Positions 55,490-64,000 of a DNA stretch of 64,000 bases are shown one piece after another. Made by a program: the position numbers and the translations under genes. The stretch's first letter is position 1, and every line of letters begins with the position of its first letter. The DNA comes from Ctenosaura bakeri (Eukaryota; Chordata; Lepidosauria; Squamata; Iguanidae): assembly GCA_948474755.1 (NCBI GenBank), contig CAOLHI010001149.1, positions 124,001 to 188,000 of the forward strand, given 5' to 3'. The notes under the pieces are model-generated. The model worked only from the letters and a program-made list of their open reading frames with translations. It had not been told where the DNA came from and did not search any database.

Positions 55490-58400
55490 GTTTTAGGCTG
55501 CCTTAAGGCAAATTCCTAAGTAATGATGATAATAATGACAACTATGATGACAACAAAAACCACAACAGCAACAGCAATGGCAAAAACATTCTTAAGAGCT
55601 ATAATTTTAGAAACCAATACTATAATACAATTTTGAGGAGGTTAAAATAGCAGCTGAAAATATAATACATAGGTAGGATCATGCCACAGAGTAGTGGTGG
55701 GTAGTTTGTTAAGATGGTGGCCATTTTTGGATGATTCTGACAGTATCTGGTAGTCACGCTTCATGCTACGTTAAGCAGGTGGGTGGCAATTTCAGATTCT
55801 TTTCCTGTTTTATTCTAGAGCAGCGTTTGTAATCATGCGGTCCTCCAGATATTGCTGGACTGCAACTCCCAACATTCCACATTATTTGCCATGCTATCTG
55901 AGGTTGAGGGGAGATGCAGTCTAGCAACGCCTGGAGGGCTACAGGTTACCCACTCCAGTTCTAAGGTAGGCATGGACAGCCCTAATTGGGACCTTTTGTT
56001 CTGTTTTTTTTATTTAAAAATAATCTCATACCCAGTTTATGTGAGGATCAAGAAAGAAAAATGTTCAGTTCCAGGTGAACCTCCTTTTTAACCTCTGCAT
56101 ATGCAGACAGAGTCAGTGTGTTGTTGTAGTTTGTGTGTTGGATTAGAACTCCAGGAAATAAGGGTCCAAATCCCCACTTGGCCATCGAAACCTACCAGTG
56201 ACCTTGGGCAAGTTGCATTCTCTCAGCCTCAGAGTAAGGCAAAAGGCAAATCTCCTCTGAACAAATCTTGTCATGAAAACACCATGAAACGTTTGTCTTA
56301 GGGTTGTCATAAGTCAGAAATCATTTGAAGACACAATAACGACAATAATGTGCAGAGAACAAACTCTTAAATACAAATTAGATGGGAGAAATCTTTAAAC
56401 CTCCCTCAGTTATGCTGCTCCCAATCAAGGGCAAAGCCACTTAACCTCATTCTAGAGAAAAACATAAAAGAACTGATGCATATTTAAAACAGTATGTACT
56501 TTAACTATAAAAAGGTACAAATGAGAAACTTTGGGCTCTTCCAGAGAAGGCAGAATTGTTGAAAGGTTGTAATATTTGTGATTGTAGTTCTCTTTTTTCA
56601 AAAAATCCAAATAATTTTCTGTTGTTCTTCTGTTGTCTCTCTCCGTTTTTTTTTTAGCACTATAGTGCTATAGTGCATTAATGAAACAGCACTTTTGCAC
56701 TGTAACACTACAAGACTAAAAGGAAAAAAGATTCAGCAGAGAAAATTTGCCCTTCAGACTAGTGGAGCATATCAGCAAACCATTTCCTGGCTTTAAAAAT
56801 AAAATCTTTGGAAGATCCCTGTTGCAGATCTAAGAAATCACTACAAACAGCTGCCCAAAAGAATGCAATGAGATGACACAATGGTCAAAAACCATCACTC
56901 AGGTTTTCTGACGTGGAAGACTGGCAATTATTTTTTTCCAATCTGGCACTAAAGTTGTACCTAGTGGGTACAATTGTTTCTTTATTTTCTGGAAATATGC
57001 CCAGGACTGGCAGACACTGACAATGGCTCAGGGACTGATAATAGTCCATGGATCATGACTGGTCTAAGGGATGTCTGAAACAGAGGTAGCGGAGTGCAAC
57101 TCCTATTACATAGGAGTCCTTGGAAAATGTCATCAACACACTCTGTGATGCCACAACTCAGTGTGAATTGACTCTTAATGTCAAAGAAGCTGGGAATCAG
57201 AGAGGTCTGGAATTATATTTACTCTAAGATCTTGGAGAGAAAAATAAGCAGCAGAGCCAGTCCAGACATTTAGCTGCCAGGCAGCAGCACATGGCACCCT
57301 CATTCGCCCAGGGCAATGCACATAGCATTCAGAGCCAATCAAATTATTTTGGCACATGAGGCTGAATATTTCATATGAGGCAGCCTTCTCTGTCTCCTGC
57401 CCAATACCGGCATTAAAAAATACATAACATCCCCAAATCTGCACCCTTGGTGGGTGCCTCAGTTTGTTTAATGGTAGGGCAGCCAGGTCTTGGTAAGAAT
57501 ACCTTAACCCAACTCAGGCCATGCAGACAACTGTCTCTGTTGCTTTGCCTGCTTCTGAGAATTTGGGGGAAAGTCATGCCGAGACTCCTTTTAACTTGGA
57601 GGGATGCCAGGGAACCTGTGGCTTTGTATATGCAAGGGACAGTACCCTCATTGAGCACCTACATCTCATATCACCAGGCCTTATCTCTGCTCTTTACTCA
57701 TGTAGGGACCTCCCCAAGCCAGATAGGAAGGAGAGGCATGAGGAGGTTTCTCTTGATACACCTCCCAGCAAATGGAGTGGCAGAGCAGCTGAGGGAATGA
57801 ATGTTCCAGCTGCAGCAACTAGTAACCACATCTGGCAGCTAAATATACCAGGTGTGGGCCCGGGAGACAAAGGCCCAATCTGTTCCCCAGCATACTGGGT
57901 AGCGAAGCGCAAGCGGGTGGGGCTGCTGCTGGGGCAACCACTAAACAAACTAGGACTCTACTGCCAAGTATGCCAAGGACCAGGATAAAGATTTAAAGGA
58001 ACAGAGCTGCATTTCTCAGGCAGAAGGACTAGTGGGGGCAGAAATGCTTCAGAATGGCATAGGGAACCAACAAAACGAAGCTAAAGGCAGTAGCAGGGGA
58101 AGAACTTTAGAAGAATATCAGAATGAAACGGCAACAGGTAGGATAAAACAGTGGCCAAGGAGCAGAGTTTGGATAAGTCACTTTTTGCATTTCAAAAATA
58201 ATTGTCTAGTATGGTTTAGACTACAGCTCCCAGGATTCTCAACCAATATGGATGGTGACTGGGGATTGTGGGAGCTCTAGTCCAAAAAGTAGCTTTCGCA
58301 AGGTCTGGAGGGCTAACCCAACATACTTATCTCCATGAAGTGAGAGGTAAAACAAGCTACCCTATTCCAGTCCCATGTAGAAACCAACTACAATGAATCT

Positions 58401-61400
58401 TGGGGGGGGGTGTTGTGTGTGTGTGTGGATTTTTTTGGCAATAGTTTTATTGGAGTTAACATTAACAGAAAATGGGCAGAGGAGGAGGAATATGAGCAGA
58501 ATCATCCAAATCATCTGAAAATCAAAATTGACCATGCAGTTGAATTAAAGAAGTCTGTACAAAAGAAGATTAAGTGAGATAAAACAATGATATCTGAATC
58601 TTTTTGCTAATGGAGCAGTATCCTTCCACATACTTGAGAAAAAGAAACTAGCTTAGAGGACAGAGGACAGCACCCATAGCTCTGTCCTCCAACACATTAC
58701 TGCTCCCCAACATCTGCTATCCAAGACAGGCCCCTGGCACTGATTAGAGACAGGTTCTATTCAACATGAAGGTTTATTGTGACTGCCATGTTCAGTATGT
58801 CTGGAAGAACTTTATGTGCACCACACAACCTGTTTCATCTCCTAAAATATACGCCAGTGAACTAGTGCTGATGGTGACAAGCCCCTCACCAACACTGGAT
58901 TAAGATTCAGCTGGCAGTGCAATCACCTTCTGTATGTGGACCAGGGAAGGTGGGGAGGTTCAGACCACAGAATATCTTGATCCAGCCCTGCTCCCACGTT
59001 TATCAGCTTATCCAACACAGACCTGGTGTTTTGCAACAGAAATGGACCACAGCAAATACAGGCAGATATCTCAAGCCAGCCAGCCAAACTTCTTAATCAT
59101 ACTGCTGTGAACTCATAATACAGACAGACAGATCAATTAAACAAGAGAAATCGTCTCCAGTTGTTAGAGTGTCACCTTATTTCTACTGATGTGTTATTTT
59201 GGACACTGTACCTACCACTGTATCAGTCCACATGTCATTAGGTTAGTAACTACTGTACTAAACAGTAGTTGTTATAAAACATTTAAAAAACTTATTCAAA
59301 ATGTTTAAGTGCTAGTTTGAGGCTTTGTGATTTTTTTGTTGGTTCAATAAAAGTTTTTGTGATATTCTTCACAGCCCAAGGTTTTTTCCTCAGAAGGGAC
59401 CAGAACTCCCATCTTTATTGTTTTTATTAGTCTGCTTTAGATAATAGTAAATTTAAGAAGGTAGAAAGAACAGAAATGAACCATAGTGTATGCTCCTCTG
59501 CTCTCTTAATCAGCTTTCCAATCCTAGTGACTTCCAGATAGATGGACTACAATTCCCAATCATTCACTAAACATGGACAATTGCTGTGTTAGATAGAGAT
59601 GATGAGAATTGTAGCTCATCACAGCTGGAGGGTTTTAATTACAGAAAGGCTGACTTGCATAGCAAGACTTTGTCTAAACAGGATACAAATATATGTCCTC
59701 CAGCTACTAGGTTATGTTATCCAATTTGGCTTCCACCAATTCCACAACAACCTTGGTTGGCATTCTGTTTGGGACTTGCATCTTTGTAAATGGCTGTATG
59801 TGTGCACAATATTGAACCAAGTAGTTTCATGACTTCCACGTCCACCTAGGGGCTGCTGTGACATTACAGCATGTAAGTGTCCACTGCCAACTGAAGTGCG
59901 ACAGCCCAATTTGCAATGGGCACTGATATGCATCAGAACACTGGCTAAGAAGTGCCATAACACATCAGAAGCACCCAAAACACATCAGGAGGGCCAAAGG
60001 CACATTGGAGCACTCCTGCCTTGACTTGCACCTTCGCAATTCAAAAACAGGGTTTCTCTGCATTTCTGCAGTGTGGCTACAGATTCATGAAGTTAGAAAG
60101 GGTAATTGTGAGGTAGGATCTCAGCACCTATCATTTAAAATTGACATCCAGCATATACTAAAAGAGATTATACTGTTTTTCTTTACTTTTGCTATCTGCT
60201 TTATCATGGATTTGCCAGCCATCCTGAGGGTTAATCTCCAGCATGTATATTTTCAAAGAGAGAGCAGCTTCCTCTCCCCTACTCCCCTGCATGCTTTAGT
60301 GCAATCAAACATCTTTTGCACTGAGGACTAACCTGATCTACAGTAGTTCACTCACAAATGACTTCCTGGATCACCATCTTAAGATCTCAGTGTACTGCAG
60401 ACACAGATTTTTTTTCATTTCCTTTAACTGATATGAATGTGTCAGAAGCATCTCTTCCACCCCTGCACCCAACTTTTTCCTTTAACATCAAAGCAGGAAG
60501 AACATATCTGTGAAATCTGAAAGTCAGCTCAGTGTTCTGCTATTTTTATTTCCAGACAAGTAGTGGCATTAGCCTGTCACAACAAAAAATAATCCCCTTC
60601 ATCCGTATGTTGCTGCAAAACTCTTTCTTGTTCTTGCTGTTCTGAGTTGGCTTTTACAATGCTGTTCCTGTTTTGAGTTTTCCTATCGTCCACTATGACT
60701 CAAGAGAGTGTTGGGGAGGATGTGCAGACAGGAACATGAAAAACAGAAGGTGTGACCAGGGCGGAGCTATGGGAGTGGGGCAAAATGAGAGTATGGCTCC
60801 ACCAAGTAAGAAGTCTGTACCTTCCAAAATTTTCCTTCAACCCTCCCATTTCTAGCTATCCATTAAATTAAAACTTCGCTTAAGCATTTAGGAATGCAGT
60901 TTAGGCACCAAAGAAAAGGGGCAAGCAAAGTTAGCAAAGGTATGTGAACACAGCAAATTCAAGTATTCAAGGTGTGACCAATTTTCAGAGTCTTAACTGT
61001 CTGCAATGCTAGAAATTTGGGGACTAAATTTATTGGGGGAATTCTTATTTGAAGAAGCAATTCCCTCATTCCCCCCACCCCTGTATACCGTTGATATGCA
61101 CAGGGATCATGAGCCTTAAGGGATACTGCTTCTTGATACCAGTTATACAGGACCAGCAGGTTTTTCCTCAGAAGCAACTGCAGTTAGGGAAAGGAGTCTG
61201 TAGCATGAGCCATTCCCACTATATTTCCAAATATCACACTTCCTCACGCTACACCTCAGACCCATCCTTGAATGTCCACAACTCCCAGAAAAAGAAGATG
61301 GCACCCTCTGTGAAATGGTAGGTAAAAGACATGAAGTTATGGTGGTTCAATTCAGCTAAAGGATGAATTTTCTTCACCACCCTTTCTCCACTGTGACTCT

Positions 61401-61847
61401 CAGCAGCCTTGGTCACTATAACAAATGGAGAGAAATGCTGGGAGTTGCAGCCCAAGAAGATCTGGAGAGCTACACAATTCCTATTGTGTTTTAAATAGAG
61501 ATTTAAATGAGTAAAATGGAATTCTGTTTTCAGGTAGCAAAAGGCCTGGCCCAAGATATTTTGCTGCCTGAAGCAGAACAGTAAACAGTGCTCCAGGTCA
61601 CAATATTCAAGGTTCACAGGACTCAAAGCCAGCTTGTTTTGGCACATGAGGCAGAGAATCCCACAGGGACTTCTCTCTCTTCCTGGCAGTAAACACAAAC
61701 CAACAACAAAGTAAACTAGCAATCTGCTGTCTTTTCATGACAACTCAAAACATAAGTAAAACTTACATAGAGTGAGACAGCCATCTCATGACACAAAATG
61801 GTAGGGCGAGCCTTCAGTAGCAGTTGCAAGTATGGATCGTGCAGCAT
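49426..61847 (-). CDS. PLP2: PLP2, proteolipid protein 2 (four coding exons; 3' tail exon unresolved)
   Basis: Minus-strand exons 61847-61767, 54547-54392, 52036-51941 and 49516-49426 join in frame (phase 0, 0, 0, then 1) to 141 codons; human PLP2 has 152. The product has four hydrophobic segments of the MARVEL type. Diagnostic matches to PLP2 are ILILICYGASRTPGYTSLA (human ILICFSASTPGYSSL), FIHWGWTDFIRALIG (human FINWPWSDFFRTLIA), AFLITSLIVLI, LFGYDAYTLLPR and HTAAPT (human CLFGYDAYVTFPVR, HTAAPT). PLP2 is a small multispanning protein of the endoplasmic reticulum and plasma membrane that interacts with other membrane proteins. It lies convergent to PRICKLE3 as in mammals. Exon 1 is the weakest: it has a poor Kozak context (ttaATGc) and no CpG island. 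The coding end after HTAAPT is not secured. Confidence 0.88.
49517..51940 (-). other. PLP2: PLP2 intron 3
   Basis: 2.4 kb. Holds a fragment at 49620-49760 (gagtctacccattgactcaa, gtgagtcaacaagatgg) similar to 13310-13430, an L2-like LINE fragment near 50360-50560 and a tRNA-type SINE end (50985-51060). No exon recognised. Confidence 0.75.
50985..51060 (+). repeat. tRNA-type SINE, 3' end only
   Basis: gtgataggttcaccttaagg, gccataagctggaaatgact and cacaacagcagcag tail. Confidence 0.7.
51941..52036 (-). CDS. PLP2: PLP2 coding exon 3 (TM3)
   Basis: Thirty-two codons, DFIRALIGAVAFLITS to GHYDGAGIAAG, lie between tttag and a GTAAGT donor. It aligns throughout with the mammalian segment that starts DFFRTLIA and ends KIVAG. 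Phase 0 at both ends. Confidence 0.94.
52037..54391 (-). other. PLP2: PLP2 intron 2
   Basis: 2.4 kb. Holds an old repeat fragment near 52134-52215 (agaaataagtctcatttaat), a second type of tRNA-derived SINE (52664-52868) and AT-rich unique sequence. No exon recognised. Confidence 0.75.
52664..52868 (+). repeat. tRNA-derived SINE of a second family
   Basis: cagtgcagtggtcagagtgt, ggttcaaattccc (box B), gaactggggccagtcatact and a tail aaggcagcatataaatctaa. Its 3' end differs from that of the acaacaaca-tailed family. Confidence 0.65.
54392..54547 (-). CDS. PLP2: PLP2 coding exon 2 (TM1-TM2)
   Basis: Fifty-two codons lie between a ttctcctag acceptor and a GTGAGT donor. FGCILILICYGASRTPGY covers the end of TM1 and the TPGY loop; LAICMLIYCIVMFIIYTCEL is TM2. 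The end, FIHWGWT, aligns with FINWPWS of mammalian PLP2. Both phases are 0. Confidence 0.93.
55421..55486. repeat. Compound (TG)n(AG)n microsatellite
   Basis: TG units switch directly to AG units, as at 2346-2393. Confidence 0.95.
55821..55958. mobile_element. hAT-like MITE with imperfect 8-bp target duplication
   Basis: Starts cagcgtttgtaatcatgcgg and ends gttacccactccag; flanks are ttctagag and ttctaagg, an 8-bp duplication with two changes. Interior tggactgcaactcccaacat and the reversed gatgcagtctagcaacgcct are the family's arms. Confidence 0.65.
56112..56348 (+). repeat. tRNA-derived SINE, nearly complete
   Basis: tgttgtagtttgtgtgttgg, aacctaccagtgaccttggg, ctctgaacaaatcttgtcat and the tail gtcataagtcagaaatcatt plus acacaataacgacaa. 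Same family as 1128-1322. Confidence 0.75.
58215..58315. mobile_element. hAT-like MITE
   Basis: tttagactacagctcccagg and gattgtgggagctctagtcc are inverted arms; ends with aggtctggagggctaacc. Confidence 0.55.
59528..59632. mobile_element. hAT-like MITE, diverged
   Basis: cagatagatggactacaatt and gatgagaattgtagctcatc are partly inverted arms ending acagctggagggt. Confidence 0.45.
61767..61847 (-). CDS. PLP2: PLP2 coding exon 1 (tentative start)
   Basis: Twenty-seven codons begin MLHDPYLQLLLKAR and run into a hydrophobic PTILCHEMAVSLY that completes the first transmembrane helix with exon 2. The exon ends at a GTAAGT donor in phase 0, matching exon 2. An in-frame TAA lies two codons before the ATG. 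A pyrimidine-rich stretch ending in AG at 61869 could be an acceptor, so a non-coding first exon may lie upstream. Confidence 0.65.
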
Positions 61848-64000
61848 TAATTATTCCGGGTTAATCAACTTAGAATAAAAGAAAATTCTCTGACATATTT
61901 GAGCATAAGAAATGTCTTAAAAGATCACTTAGAAACAGACAGCTGTTGTTCAGCTTATTCTGCAAAGAGATAGATTGAATGGTTTCCATTAGAGCAAGAC
62001 AAATTGATTCAATAAAGTTTGCAGTCTTCATTTGTGGTTTGCATTTACAGACAAACAATACAGCACACCCTTAACTGAAAGGCACCAGAGACCTTGGAGT
62101 CATAGGCAGTGTGCAACAAAGGTAGGGGAGGAAAACGTCAAAAGGAAGGAAAAAGTCACCTTGTTCCCTTATCCTTCCAGAGTCTTGTTGGAACACGAGA
62201 TTCCTATTGCTATAAAAACCATTTGCCACTCCCAAGCCAATAGGACACCCAACCCTGCAGGCTTGAAAAAAAAACACAACCCCAAAAAACTCTCCAGTAA
62301 CATTAGAGTTCTAGCTGCATTGGAGCAGCTATCATTGATTTGCAGGGGCAGCTGGTAATTTAAATGTTGATAGAGTAGTGAATCCATTCCCAGTTTTAGT
62401 CCAAACTTTAAAGTGAGTATCCACGATGTTGCATATTGTCTCTTACAATGGGTCAGCTCCTTGGATGCTTCTTTTAAAATCTGAAGTCAAGTTTGGCATG
62501 GATTCACTGCCCCACTGGCACAAATGTCACCATCCATGACTCTGTTGAATTCTGCAACAGAGAGCCAGTCTAACAAACTAGGACCAAGGACACAATCATT
62601 CAAATCCACACCCAGCCATGAAGATGGACTAGTCAGTCATGATCTCTCAGCCTGACCTAGTCCAGAAACTGAGACTGGAGAAGTTAAACAAGAAGTTCCA
62701 GAATCCCACCACTATTGTCATGGGAACTTGTGATTGGAAAAATAACATAGGAGGAGAGTGGATGGGAAGGGCTGCTTGGAGGAAAGGTAGAATATAAATG
62801 TAAGTGCCCCAAATCCTGAGAATAAGGAACCTAAAAAGTCTGCACGGTAAGCACATTGCCCCTCCTGGATCAGTCACAGAACTCTAGTGAAGATAAAATC
62901 AGTGAATTAGAATTCATGCTCCTGGGTTTGTTCTTCCAATTTTCAAGAGCTGAAAAACTGGATTGGAAGAGGTTTCCGTTAATTATTAATTAAGGTGGTA
63001 GAGACTTGGGGAGGAGAGAGAGAGACAGAAAGGAAGGGAGATAACTACAGCCAGCTGGTCTGGCACAGATGGCAGAGAAAACGCTGCACCCATCAGGGAA
63101 ATATGAACATGTTGCCTCACCCTTTTTTTTTTTTTACAAGGTCAACAGGGGCATTCTACTCCACCTCAAAATGTGCCTCTCCACACCAGAAGTGGGAACT
63201 GTCCAGCTCCCCAGTTGTTGAACTCCAGTTCCCAAACTCCTCAGTAACTAGTGCTAATAGGAGCTGCAGGCCAACAATTTCTGGAAGGCCACATGATCCC
63301 TACTGCTGCTCTAAAGATAGGATTTGAACACATGAAATGTATGTATACCACATTCATATATAATCTAGCATCTAAGCTAACAGGACCATTGACACCAAGA
63401 TGTTACAAAGTGTATGATTCCACTCAGAGTGTCAGCCAGCCACATCTCTATTCCAGGACAGACCACTCCTTTCCCAATCCTGTTTTCAGCCTCCCTTCCC
63501 CACTACTAACAGCTAGCCATCCCATGATGTGGCTACAGAATATGCTCAGTCTTAATTGCCTTTTGTTTTGTTCTCAAGTTCATGTGTGAGTTTCTGTAAA
63601 TCTATCCATGAGTTTTGATGTCTATCCATGCTGTCAATTTCTTATACTTGTGTGTGGATGGTGCTGTTTTGGCTATATAAAGCTTCACACATGGGCCTTT
63701 TTCGCACTAGCCTGTTGTAGTGCTATTATTCCACTTTCAACATCCTATGGAATCCTGGGGTTTGCACTTTAGGGAGAGGCCTTTGAGGTTCCTCCCTAAA
63801 TTGCAAACCCCAGGATTCTATAGGATGTTGAAAGTGAAATAATAGCACTGTAACAGGCTAATGCGGAAATGGCCAAGGAAAACAAACTTGACATTATTAT
63901 GGGGGACATACTCCTTAAAAACTCAGTCACGTTACTCAGTCAGTCTTCCATATTCTTACATACTGTTAACATACATGTAAATGCACACCTTTCATAACAG
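61848..64000. other. Region upstream of the identified PLP2 exons
   Basis: No coding exon and no CpG island seen. It holds a hAT-like MITE near 63205-63300, a GA-rich run (about 63014-63040) and a fold-back MITE (63694-63874). A non-coding first exon and promoter of PLP2 may be here or beyond the window. Confidence 0.6.
63694..63874. mobile_element. Fold-back MITE
   Basis: Ends ggcctttttcgcactagcct and aggctaatgcggaaatggcc. Both arms read caacatcctatggaat-like sequence (right arm with one change), around a spacer of about 15 bp with ggcctttgagg. Confidence 0.85.

Larger units (their letters stand above)
54548..61766 (-). other. PLP2: PLP2 intron 1
   Basis: 7.2 kb. Contains (TG)n(AG)n at 55421-55486, hAT-like MITEs (55821-55958, 58215-58315, 59528-59632), a SINE (56112-56348), and two related fragments near 57335-57400 and 61634-61700 sharing ttttggcacatgaggc. 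No exon recognised. Confidence 0.75.

Noticed and set aside
1..64000. CRISPR arrays, operons or other prokaryotic systems
   Set aside because: No spaced direct-repeat array; introns, SINEs and LINEs show that this is vertebrate DNA.

Overview
This is a vertebrate genomic window, almost certainly from a squamate reptile and probably an iguanian lizard. The gene structures are those of an intron-rich vertebrate. The interspersed repeats are of sauropsid and squamate type: antisense CR1 ends, a 5S-rRNA-derived SINE, a tRNA-derived SINE ending in a 'gacttgaaggcacacaacaaca' type tail, L2-like LINE ends, and abundant DNA-transposon MITEs. The species assignment is inference.

The window carries two protein-coding genes in convergent, tail-to-tail order. 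PRICKLE3 (+ strand) is complete: nine coding exons between 4890 and 38253, all with GT/AG introns, joining in frame to 705 codons (PET domain, three LIM domains, a Ser/Arg/Glu-rich tail and a C-terminal CVVA prenylation box). Its first exon lies in a CpG island (about 4330-5030). PLP2 (- strand) has four recognisable coding exons between 61847 and 49426, giving about 141 residues of a four-helix MARVEL protein; its last, very short coding exon is not securely identified and its start is tentative. In mammals PRICKLE3 and PLP2 are also convergent neighbours (human Xp11.23), so this is conserved microsynteny.

Layout: 1-4300 is upstream intergenic DNA with SINEs and MITEs; 4330-5030 is the PRICKLE3 promoter island; 4932-37603 holds PRICKLE3 introns dense in repeats; 38254-about 40520 is the PRICKLE3 3' UTR/downstream region, with a nested MITE > solo LTR > CR1; 40530-49400 is intergenic; 49426-61847 is PLP2; 61848-64000 lies upstream of the identified PLP2 exons and shows no CpG island.

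The most unusual content is in the mobile DNA. (1) A family of fold-back elements includes an uninterrupted, mismatch-free 182-bp palindrome 1.05 kb upstream of the PRICKLE3 start. In each of the better-preserved copies compared, the two arms share variants not seen in other copies. (2) A 2,120-bp hAT element with an exact 8-bp target duplication sits in PRICKLE3 intron 5. It carries GC-rich cargo, including a signal-peptide-like mini-exon ending at a phase-1 donor. (3) In intron 3, 104 bp of a LINE end have been copied in inverted orientation and are flanked by a 26-bp direct duplication. PRICKLE3 is a cytosolic/membrane-associated planar-polarity scaffold and PLP2 an integral membrane protein; nothing in the sequence suggests a shared function beyond conserved neighbourhood.
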